A DNA stretch of 64,000 nucleotides from Saccharothrix deserti. GTDB taxonomy: Bacteria; Actinomycetota; Actinomycetes; Mycobacteriales; Pseudonocardiaceae. Where the stretch lies: positions 186,001 to 250,000 of the forward strand of contig NZ_VKAB01000012.1 of the NCBI RefSeq assembly GCF_009769385.1. Reading direction: 5' to 3'. The notes beneath the pieces were generated by a model, which was given only the letters and a program-made list of their open reading frames with translations, was not told the origin of the DNA and did not search any database. This document shows positions 56,701 to 64,000 of the stretch, piece by piece. The translations under genes were made by a program, and so were the position numbers. Positions within the stretch are counted from its first letter, which is position 1. The number at the start of each line of letters is the position of its first letter.

Positions 56701-57319
56701 CGTAGGACACCTCGTGGTCGGCGTCCACGGTGAGTTTGGCCAGCTCTTCGGCGTCGGCCTGGCGGTTGAGTCGTACGTCCACCTCGTCGGCGGCGTTGTG
56801 CCAGCCCTGGTCGCTCTGGACCAACTCGGTCTGGATGGGCTTCCACTCGTCGCCGTCGCGGAAGTTGACGGGGCCGGCGGAGAACTCGGTGGTCTCGGTG
56901 CCGTCCGGGTTCGTGTAGACCTTCTCGTACTTCGTCCGGGCCTCGGGCTTCTCCTGGCTCTTGCCCTCTTCGAAGCCCTTCGCCTCGCTGACCGGCGGTT
57001 CCTGCACCGACGCGGCGTTCTGCGGCTGGACGTCCCACTTGACCTTCGGGTAGCGCGATCTCAACGAGTCCGGGACCGTGTTGTTGTTGGGCGCGCCCTC
57101 GAGGTGGTCGGGATCGGCCTGCGCCTCACCCCACCGCTGCCCAGGCCCGGGGGTCGTGACGCTATCCGCCGCAAACGTCTCCGACCGCCCCCAGCCGTTG
57201 ACGGCGTCCCCGCCACTGGTAGCCGTAACCGCCAGCACAACAGCGACAGCGACCACCTTGGCCGGCCCGGACGCCCACAGAACTCCGAGCAGCCCCGCTT
57301 TGCGCACACGCGACGACAT
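47792..57319 (-). CDS. Giant RHS-repeat polymorphic-toxin-like protein with DNRLRE, LamG and Hint domains
   Basis: About 3,175 residues from ATG 57319 (GGGGAG upstream). Order: membrane/signal segment (about 18-45), DNRLRE domain (about 335-515), RHS N-terminal region from about 740, LamG domain (about 965-1190), many YD repeats, and the RHS core end DPxTGGFNARDDIPFQG...GDPVGQIDPDG (about 2550-2620). A Hint domain (about 2905-3043: SFAGDTAVRMGDG to DVLVHN) and a final Ala/Gly-rich segment of about 130 residues follow. The Hint start lacks the Cys nucleophile. No toxin fold is recognised in the last segment. Confidence 0.9.
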   Translation of the reverse strand: MSSRVRKAGLLGVLWASGPAKVVAVAVVLAVTATSGGDAVNGWGRSETFAADSVTTPGPGQRWGEAQADPDHLEGAPNNNTVPDSLRSRYPKVKWDVQPQNAASVQEPPVSEAKGFEEGKSQEKPEARTKYEKVYTNPDGTETTEFSAGPVNFRDGDEWKPIQTELVQSDQGWHNAADEVDVRLNRQADAEELAKLTVDADHEVSYGLAGANKVDGTATGSTATYTEVQPGVDLKLESQPGGVKETLVLTRPGATSFTFPLTLKNLTAHVENNQVLLKDEKSNTRAVIPPGDMVDANGTRSTAVTYALTSHNGRPALQLTLDTTWLSSAAYPVAVDPTVQLPVTGEAADSSLYVNGTSSSPGGNTLLVGPNAASYLRFGSLVDKLRNHTIFGAQLWLVNYDSDSCRPRNVTVHPVTESWTSSSDVDYPGPNTGRQLAERSFAHGYIAFGQSSSACPTAGELINLGGGGRDLVQKWVNGEQANNGISLRAGGDLSGKKFTGPATANPPRLYVTHSPYNATYALANPVPNPPVLQNQDGKVKIAVTNKSAAAWAPGDYYLAYRAYNAKTGASVVQQRSANLTATVNRNQRVTLDATIKALPPGKYFLDFTMVKTGGPVFTDHQVPPGRIVLEVFDIPPVVQELYPPNGYQAPTLTPQLWARALDIDAPPSVTMQFKFEICERDAAGKPINCVNSGYQTKTAWTVPSGTLKWSKAYDWRAYVKDATTEVISPYSTVLTSVPQPEITSRLAGGPYGTKDQEFDPQSGNYSTAAVDATITTVGPEFRLVRTYNSLDPRRDGMFGAGWSSRYDMKLVPDDDGSGNVVITYPDGQQVRFGRNADGTYAAPFGRQAKLTVDSTAWRLLDLSGTTYQFSLTGRLSRITDSANRAVVLTYDSTTGKLIRAHVSNSQTNTSGRFITFTWTGNRVTAVKADQTTWSYTYTGDLLTKVCASGCTSYEYTAGSHYRTTVLDSRPESYWRLGEPEGTFAASEVSVNLGKDTGTYKNVTLNTPGINTTDTAAMFNGTTSTVDLPKGTVKKSRDGAVELWFKNSVTGSGGPLLGYQDKALGTASTSGVPILYVGTDGKLRGQFGIGEISPITSGVLVNDGKWHHVVLSSMGTTQTLFLDGVKVGELTGKTIDHEKLTFNQIGAAYATGTWPAWGTTPQRHFAGVIDEVAVYSGPVGPQTTTAHRNANNPADQLAKITLPSGKIAATTSYDTALDRVKEHTDDNGGTWKIGPPAVYGGDDDLRRTVEVLDPANRPSLYEFDALGGWLLRLGQPLGLEARSEDTPGEPTSTPTPPTETCSKPDPNDPSFCTTIPNSSGGPVFVRYGAEGMSIRSFSYDENGQLSVVTDENGDTVTLGYDARGNVTSRKTCRTATECHTSYETFPTTVTNEYDPRNFLPLESRDGRSASATDTTYRTTFSYHSTGQLLQETAPDGSFVRHTYTNGAEPAVNGGSPPAALLASTMDARGRTTRYAYYNNGDLARVTQPNGLITEYTYDNLGRPATVKEISDSFPNGVVTTFTHDAMSRLQTKTGPITTDVVTGKKHQLRISHTFDADGNITQTEETDTQANDAPRVTKFEYDQQNRLVRETDAEGNETSYEYDAFGHRTSETDPNGNRFDFAYTTRGSLAEVRLRDWRSDPAGVPAPANGYLLVKSLSYDFAGRLASETDAMGRRTEFQYWGDGLPRRKVLKDFDNPDGSKRDYVVEENTYDGAGNLTRKVTANGKTVTEHTHDRLGRLATVVVDPTGLRRSTSYTYDAGDNVTRTTTGGKVSNVPWPVSETPETVTYQHDDVGNVIEETVTDGAANRVTKYTYDQRGHQTSVTDPRLKTTTYGFDELGRQVSATGAEVSVERDGGAATTTKPTTKTGYNTFDEVVAEADELGNVTTAAYDRLGRVVSRVSPTHQAITPAVSTSYDGNGNITEVVNARGYATKFAYDQLDRVVTVDEPATTGRAISRFTYTRSGQVLSTTGPDGARTESTYDDLDREITSTVYERKPTTGTFTAWQRYDDLGNVTSAVAPSGAATTFTYDTLGQLIKETDPASVPTHYGYDAAGNAVRVTDGIGRTTRQVYDLFGDQVAQSELKPDGTVLRTTKFGYDPAGNTTTVTDAKLNVTTFEFDAGNRLVKQVEPEGVTQEFGYDEAGNLTRYTDPRGHRTITTYNPWGLPEKVIEPSTAAHPTDRTWTSEYDANGNEVKLTAPGGVVRTRTFDPADQLTAETGSGAEKPTTARDIAYDLVGQAIRVGSDTYTYDDRGNLLTTAGPGGTAEFGYDADGNPTTRRDAAGTSTYTYLKGRLNTVSEGLAGVTQTLGYDSAGEVKTIGYGAGRTRTFGYDDYGREISDVLTGSTGQTISSTTYSHDDTDLISSKTENGVATTYTYDALGRLKSATTGGVTTPYEWDPAGNRTKAGAKTASYDERNRLQSDGDYTYTYSPRGTLAGRTSSGHTEPYAFDAFDRMVGAISQTYTYDGLDRVATRNGTAFTYAGQDDQIVSDGAATFARGPGDELLATKKGDTARVPVSNGHGDVIGAIAPDGQALADRTSYDAFGKVTAKTGDTGPLGYQGDWTDPATGQVDMGARWYDPTTGGFNARDDIPFQGGDGVRANRYTYGAGDPVGQIDPDGHWSWPWNWGDDDDDEPSTWVEVDDGCYLGMCYWLHDDLAWEIRQQADNLSGKKRKKSPGASGTFPSYAPGPAYRGSGGGGSCGSCYNATAAARAEAARRAEYERKKRVTAQAKAAAQYSARHVPRTVSGAAHGPVMNMPKPVSSSAKVPAGRVGANRDVVADAKRGTDKIYDQAVQKAGNPVTNTSKASNPGSGSWSGGISWKWPGWKQAAKDFGKGFVDGLAEISGFNDGKRCITQGDAESCIWSVVSVASLFAGPYGVGAVRAAKGVRMGAKYGDDIVNAACTVVAGAGNSFAGDTAVRMGDGSVKAISAVRVGDQVTAADPTTGQTGSFAVTDVIVGSGAKKMTELTVSFEGRTSTLTTTDGHPFWADGKWAEAGDLVAGQRVSEGEIVGTRSWTEQRTVYNLTVDTLHTFHVVTGDADVLVHNAGKCGKAIAKVRAGAVAAKNGVVAGAKAVGRGAQAVGRGLANFGRGLWEGSKTVGRFGRQKLWSNPIGYVQKYPGKALAQCIGVNGLTTGATIGLSNANPLFKPENTVIVGVLGCLGTTVKDAWYFHLER

Positions 57320-57365
57320 ACCGCTCCCCCAGTCGACTGAGCAGGCCGTCGCGGACGTTAAGGAC

Positions 57366-57398
57366 CCCCACTTCCACCCCACTTCCCTCCCGCTTCCA
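57366..57398. promoter_or_regulatory. Three 11-bp direct repeats before the RHS gene (SARP-type operator)
   Basis: On the coding strand: TGGAAGCGGGA, GGGAAGTGGGG and TGGAAGTGGGG, in direct contact, period exactly 11 bp. They lie about 47 nt before the RHS start and just past the end of a SARP gene. SARP activators bind heptads spaced 11 bp near -35. The SARP at 57410-60343 is the obvious candidate to bind here. Confidence 0.6.
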
Positions 57399-57409
57399 CG
57401 GGTGGCGGG

Positions 57410-60343
57410 TCAGCTGAACTGGTCGAGTTGGCGCAGGCAGAGGGCTTCGACGGGCCGTAGACCGGCCTCTCTGGCGAGGGTCAGAGCCTCTTCGTAGAGG
57501 GGGATTGCGGCGGGGCGGTCGTGGGTGGCGACCGTGGCGCCGAGGGTGGTCAGGGCCTCGGCCAGTTGCCAGGGGGAGCACCAGCGGCGGGCCAGGGCCA
57601 CGGCTTGGCGGTGGTGCGTTTCGGCTTCTGCCAGGAGGCCGGCGGCTGATTCGGCGGTGCCCAGGGCGGTCAGGGCGCCCACCTCGGTTTCGCGGTTTTC
57701 CTCGCGGCGGGCGACGGCCAGGGCCTCGGAGGCGTCGGACTGGGCACGGTGGAAGTCGCCGGAGTCGGTGTGGACCAGGCTCAGGCCGATCAGTGCCGAT
57801 GCCTCGCCGTACTGGTTGCCCAGGTGACGGTGGAGCGCGCACGCTGCCATCAGGTGTTCGCGCGCGCCTGGCAGGTCGCCGTAGGAACGGAGGACGTAGC
57901 CCAGGTTCACCCGCGCTATGGCCTCGCCCCACTGGGAGCCGTCCTCGATGCTGATCGTCAGCGCCTGGGTCAAGTGCTCCAGGGCTGTGTCCACGTGACC
58001 CAGGTGGCGCTTTACGAAGCCCAGGTTGTTCAGGGCCATCGTCTGGTCGGTTCGGGTGCCGGCGCGCAGTGAGTGGGTGAACAGGTCGCTTGCCTCGGCG
58101 TACCGGCCGGACGCCAGCAGCGCGATCCCCAGGCTGTTCGCGGTCGCCGCCTCACCCTCCGGCCAGTCGGCCTCGCGGTGCGCGCACAACGCCGCCTCCA
58201 GGTGCCGGATCGCCTCGTCACGCCGCCCGAGGTGCACGCACGCCGCACCGATGCCCTGCCGCATCAGCGCCTCGACGCGCGGCACCCCTCGTGCCGCCTC
58301 CAACACCGGGAACGCGACGTCCAGCCACTCCGCCCGCAGCCCCCGGTGCAGGAACACCGACCGGATCGCGTCCGCCAGGTACCACGCCGCCGGGTGCGGA
58401 CCGTGCACGGCGGCCTGCCGCAGCACGGCGGTCAGGTTGTCGTGCTCCGCCTCCAGCCACGCCACGGCCTCGGCGGACGACGCGAAGTCCACTTCGCACA
58501 CCGGGTCCGCGTCCCGGGGCAGCCGCAGCGGGTGGCGGCTGAAGTGCCGGTCCACCGCGTCCGCCGCCGCCAGGTGGAACTCCACCAGCCGCTCCCACGC
58601 GCCGTCCTCCCCGCCGAACGTCCGCGCGTAGTCCCGCACCAGGTCGTGGAACCGGAACCGGCCCGGCCCGTGCTGCTCCACGAGGTGCGCGGCGGCCAAC
58701 CGGTGCAGCAGCCGACCCGCCGACGCCACCGGCACGTCCAGCAGCGCCGCCGCCACGCGCGGCGTGAAATCGGCACCCGGCACCAGCCCCAGCAGCCGGA
58801 ACAGCCGCTGCAGCGCCGGCGTCAAAGCCGCGTAGGACACGTCGAAAGCCCTGGTCAACGGGCTCTCGTCGGCACCGTCCACGGTCAGCCCGGTCAACGG
58901 GTCGGCACGCAGCACGGCCACCAGATCGTCGACGCACGGGTCCGAGTCGTGGGGCGTGAGGTTCGCCGCCGCGATCCGCAGCGCCAACGGCAGGTGACCG
59001 CACAGCCGGGCCAACTCGTCCAGCGATTCCACCGACCCCAGGACCTGCGGCACGCCGCCCAGCACCTCGGTCAGCAGCGCACGCGAGTCGGCGGCCGGCA
59101 GCACGGTCAGCCGCAACGAACGCGCGCCCCTCTGCGCGACCAGGTCACCCAGCCGGTGCCGGCTCGTCACCAGCACCACCCCGGACGGCGGCAGCAGCGG
59201 CGCGACCTGCTCGGCGTCCCGCGCGTTGTCCAGCAGCACCAACACTTCCCGGTCCGCCAGCACGGTCCGGTACAGCGCGGCCAGTTCGTCCACTTCGGAC
59301 GGCAACCGCTGCTGCCCCAGCGCCCGCAGCAACTGCGCCAACGCGATCGCGGGCGGCACGGGCTCGTGGTCGGCGTCGAACCCGCGCAGGTCCACGTACA
59401 GCTGCCCGTCCGGGAACCGTTCCCGTGCGCGCCGCGCCCAGTGCACCGCCAGCGCCGTCTTCCCGACGCCCGCCGCACCGGTGATCACCCAGATCCCGGC
59501 GTCGTCCAACCGCGCCAGCTCGGCCTGCCTGCCGGTGAACGCCCGCACGTCGTGCGGCAACTGCGCCGGACGCGTCACCGGCACGGACGCCGGCTCCTCA
59601 CCCTGCAACACCTGGACGTGCAGCTCCTGCAGCCCGCGCCCCGGCTCGATGCCGAGCTCGTCGGTGAACCGCCGCCGCGTCTCCGCGTACACCGCCAGCG
59701 CCTCCGACGTGCGCCCGGAACGGTGCAGCGCGAGCATCAACGCGGCTTGGAGCCGTTCCCGGAACGGGTACTCGGCACCGGCCCGGCGCAGTTCACCGAT
59801 CACGGCCGCGTGCCGCCCGGCCCGCAGCTCGGCGTCGAACAGGTCCTCCACGGCGGCCAGCCGCCGTTCCTCCAGCAACCGGCTCTCCCGGTCCAGCAGC
59901 GCCTCGGTCACCCCGCCGAGGACCGGCCCCTCCCACAGCGCCAGGGCGTCCCGCAGACGCGCGACGCCCGCGTCGACCCGCCCCTCGGCCAAGTCGACGC
60001 GGGCTGCCGCGACCTCGTCGGTGAACACCTGGACGTCCAGCTGTCCGGGCCGCACCTCGATGAGGTAGCCGGGCGACCGGCGCACGATCGCGGACCGGCC
60101 GAGGAGTTTGCGCAGTTCCCAGATCCGCACCTGGAGCTGGCCGCGCGCGCTCGTCGGCGGCTCGCCGTCCCAGACGAGCCCGATCAGCTGCTCCTCGGAC
60201 ACCACGCGGTTCGCGCTGAGCAGCAACGCGGCGAGCACCGCGCGCTGCTTCGGGCCGCCGAGTCGGACCGGCTCGCCGTGGACGTGGACCGCGACCGCGC
60301 CCAACAACCGGTAGCGAACTCCACCCTCGACCACGCCAGACAT
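57410..60343 (-). CDS. SARP-family regulator with NB-ARC and TPR domains (AfsR-like), copy 2
   Basis: 977 residues from MSGVVEGGVRYRLLG. An upstream ATG (60397) would add 18 residues without family similarity. DNA-binding winged helix (about 8-100), BTAD (about 105-260), NB-ARC with GAAGVGKTALAVHW and LPLALRIAAANL, then TPRs. It is directly upstream of the RHS gene on the same strand, with a 90-bp gap carrying three 11-bp repeats. Likely activator of the RHS operon. Confidence 0.92.
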   Translation of the reverse strand: MSGVVEGGVRYRLLGAVAVHVHGEPVRLGGPKQRAVLAALLLSANRVVSEEQLIGLVWDGEPPTSARGQLQVRIWELRKLLGRSAIVRRSPGYLIEVRPGQLDVQVFTDEVAAARVDLAEGRVDAGVARLRDALALWEGPVLGGVTEALLDRESRLLEERRLAAVEDLFDAELRAGRHAAVIGELRRAGAEYPFRERLQAALMLALHRSGRTSEALAVYAETRRRFTDELGIEPGRGLQELHVQVLQGEEPASVPVTRPAQLPHDVRAFTGRQAELARLDDAGIWVITGAAGVGKTALAVHWARRARERFPDGQLYVDLRGFDADHEPVPPAIALAQLLRALGQQRLPSEVDELAALYRTVLADREVLVLLDNARDAEQVAPLLPPSGVVLVTSRHRLGDLVAQRGARSLRLTVLPAADSRALLTEVLGGVPQVLGSVESLDELARLCGHLPLALRIAAANLTPHDSDPCVDDLVAVLRADPLTGLTVDGADESPLTRAFDVSYAALTPALQRLFRLLGLVPGADFTPRVAAALLDVPVASAGRLLHRLAAAHLVEQHGPGRFRFHDLVRDYARTFGGEDGAWERLVEFHLAAADAVDRHFSRHPLRLPRDADPVCEVDFASSAEAVAWLEAEHDNLTAVLRQAAVHGPHPAAWYLADAIRSVFLHRGLRAEWLDVAFPVLEAARGVPRVEALMRQGIGAACVHLGRRDEAIRHLEAALCAHREADWPEGEAATANSLGIALLASGRYAEASDLFTHSLRAGTRTDQTMALNNLGFVKRHLGHVDTALEHLTQALTISIEDGSQWGEAIARVNLGYVLRSYGDLPGAREHLMAACALHRHLGNQYGEASALIGLSLVHTDSGDFHRAQSDASEALAVARREENRETEVGALTALGTAESAAGLLAEAETHHRQAVALARRWCSPWQLAEALTTLGATVATHDRPAAIPLYEEALTLAREAGLRPVEALCLRQLDQFS

Positions 60344-60437
60344 ACTGCCATCGAATTCGAGTGGTACTCGGGTAAAAGTTCCGCGAATCACCTCCACTCA
60401 TTATTTGCAATTCCGATGATTGCCATTCAGATACACG

Positions 60438-62723
<2,286 letters not shown>

Positions 62724-62840
62724 CTACCGGGACTGATCTACACGTTCGAGCGGCGGGTACCCCCGACTGGCGGAGTGCGGTACTGCGCTGAGTGGCCGCC
62801 GGGTGTGCGGTGCGGGGCGGGTCGAGACACACTGGATTAC

Positions 62841-63299
62841 GTGCCCCGCTTGGAGCCGTTCGACGTGGACTTCTTCGACTCGGCACCGGAGCGCCGCAGC
62901 TACGAGCTGGACCTGCCGGTGTCACCCGAACGTGTGTGGCGCGGCCTGACCGCCTCCAACCCGCTGTGGTGGTGCCGCCTGCTGTCGTCGGTGGAGTACA
63001 CCTCGCCCCGGCCGTTCGGGGTGGGCACGACGAGGACTGCGGCGGTGCTGGGCGTGCTGCGGCTGCACGAGGTCTTCTTCCGCTGGGAGGACCACCGGCG
63101 GCAGTCGTTCCGGGCGGAGCGGGCCAACCTGCCGGTGTTCCGCCGGTTCGGGGAGGACTACCTGGTGGAGCGGACACCGGACGGGTGCCGGCTCACCTGG
63201 ACGTTCGCGTACGAGCCGGCGCTGAAGTTCGGCGGCGGGATCAACACGAAGGTGTTCACGTCCTTGGTGGCCGACACGCGACGTCATTTCCACGCCTGA
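62841..63299 (+). CDS. SRPBCC/polyketide-cyclase-like protein
   Basis: 152 residues from GTG. The pattern YELDLPVSPERVWRGLT at the N-terminus, a GVGTTRTAAV strand, and RLTWTFAYEP near the C-terminus is that of START/SRPBCC (Bet v 1) folds. These bind hydrophobic small molecules in a cavity. It is divergent from geosmin synthase, but a link to terpene metabolism is only positional. Confidence 0.75.
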   Translation: MPRLEPFDVDFFDSAPERRSYELDLPVSPERVWRGLTASNPLWWCRLLSSVEYTSPRPFGVGTTRTAAVLGVLRLHEVFFRWEDHRRQSFRAERANLPVFRRFGEDYLVERTPDGCRLTWTFAYEPALKFGGGINTKVFTSLVADTRRHFHA

Positions 63300-63375
63300 A
63301 CCCCGCCGAGCCGGCTCTCCGTTGCGGATCGTCCGGAAGGTGCAGTAGATCACGCCCATCGGGCGATCGGGCACC

Positions 63376-63394
63376 TTAGGTTAGGCTCCCCTCA
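63376..63394 (+). promoter_or_regulatory. Iron box (DtxR/IdeR/DmdR1 family) overlapping the ABC ATPase start
   Basis: TTAGGTTAGGCTCCCCTCA matches the consensus TTAGGTTAGGCTAACCTAA at 16 of 19 positions. It ends on the A of the ATG. Under iron-replete conditions the repressor would block this promoter. Confidence 0.75.
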
Positions 63395-64000
63395 TGTCCA
63401 AGGGAGATGCGCTGCTCGCGGGCGAGGAGCTGGTACTGGCGTACCACGACCACGCCGTGGTGCACGGGGTCTCGCTCGGACTGCGCGCGGGCGCGGTGAC
63501 GGCGCTCGTCGGGCCCAACGGGTCCGGCAAGTCGACCGTGCTGCGGTCCCTCGCGCGCCTGCACCGGCCGCGTGAGGGCCAGGTGCGGCTGGGCGAGCGC
63601 CCGGTGTGGGGGCATTCCGCGCTGTCCGGCAAGGAGTTCGCCCGCAACGTCACCCTGCTCACCCAGCAGCGGCCCACGCCGTCCGGTGTGTCGGTGCGCG
63701 ACGTCGTCTCCTACGGCCGCTACCCGTACCGGACCGGGTGGCGCGGTGTGGACCTGGAGGGGAACGCCGCCGTCACGCGCGCCATGGAGCTGACCGGCGT
63801 CACCGCGATGGCGGACCGCGGCGTGGACGAGCTGTCCGGCGGCGAGTTGCAGCGGGTGTGGCTGGCGTCGTGCCTGGCGCAGCAGACGTCCGTGCTGCTG
63901 CTGGACGAGCCGACCAACCACCTCGACCTGCGCTACCAGGTCGAAGTCCTCGACGTGGTGCGAGACCTGGCGGACGACCACGACGTGGCGGTGGGCGTCG
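63394..64000 (+). CDS. Siderophore/iron ABC transporter ATP-binding protein (3' end outside window)
   Basis: The first about 202 residues of an ABC ATPase: Walker A VGPNGSGKST, Q-loop LLTQQ, signature LSGGELQRVWLA, Walker B LLLDEPTNHLD. This is the FepC/FhuC (iron-siderophore) subgroup by the VSVRDVVSYGRYPY stretch. The switch His is beyond the window. An iron box overlaps the ATG. Confidence 0.92.
   Translation, partial: MSKGDALLAGEELVLAYHDHAVVHGVSLGLRAGAVTALVGPNGSGKSTVLRSLARLHRPREGQVRLGERPVWGHSALSGKEFARNVTLLTQQRPTPSGVSVRDVVSYGRYPYRTGWRGVDLEGNAAVTRAMELTGVTAMADRGVDELSGGELQRVWLASCLAQQTSVLLLDEPTNHLDLRYQVEVLDVVRDLADDHDVAVGV

Overview
The window comes from a high-GC actinobacterium. Gene content and order point to the Pseudonocardiaceae (Saccharothrix, Lentzea, Actinosynnema and relatives). 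The signs are a mycobacterium-like cysM-cysO-mec / P1 peptidase / DUF2017 / clpS // pncB block, a serB-ctaD pair as in mycobacteria, SARP and LuxR-type giant regulators, a two-domain geosmin synthase, a WhiJ-like HTH + DUF397 pair and LANTG-type wall anchors. The genus is an inference.

Layout. 1-0.9 kb: 3' end of a secreted esterase with a cellulose-binding domain. 1-4.9 kb: sulfur and proteolysis block on the minus strand (cysM, cysO, mec, a DUF2231 protein, a shortened P1-family peptidase, DUF2017, clpS), divergent from NAD salvage genes pncB-pncA (5-6.9 kb). 7-12.3 kb: surface locus with two choice-of-anchor-P-like secreted proteins, wecB, a 55-residue anchored mini-protein, an exosortase-family protease and a membrane glycosyltransferase. 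12.3-15.6 kb: a YbjQ-type protein, bioY and dinG. 15.7-21.1 kb: PLD-family enzyme, Pth2-type protein, serB, ctaD. 21.3-23.2 kb: tandem LANTG surface paralogs. 23.3-26.1 kb: phosphotransferase remnant, two-component system and HD-domain protein. 26.1-30.1 kb: methionine-salvage operon (SfnB-like flavoprotein, mtnA, mtnC, mtnB, mtnD). 30.3-33.9 kb: HTH protein + glycosyltransferase pair, small membrane protein, Tat-exported Cys/His protein. 34-37.6 kb: eroded GH20 gene, LAL regulator, oxidoreductase remnant. 37.6-45.5 kb: FMN reductase, SARP regulator, sialidase with LamG domains, HTH/DUF397 module. 45.5-60.3 kb: a roughly 3,175-residue RHS protein, its coupled exported partner and a second SARP. 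60.4-64 kb: geosmin synthase, SRPBCC protein and the start of an iron-regulated siderophore ABC ATPase.

The most striking unexplained feature is a family of five intergenic arrays of a degenerate 22-bp near-palindromic repeat (3369-3500, 6912-7087, 13355-13508, 15586-15739, 33890-34021). Units are strictly in phase, usually fill the whole gap, and bracket dinG in mirror orientation. Other notable points are three 11-bp direct repeats (a SARP-like operator) before the RHS gene, a Hint domain lacking its Cys nucleophile, a Shine-Dalgarno-masking hairpin before bioY, and several gene remnants. All calls rest on reading the sequence; no database search was possible.
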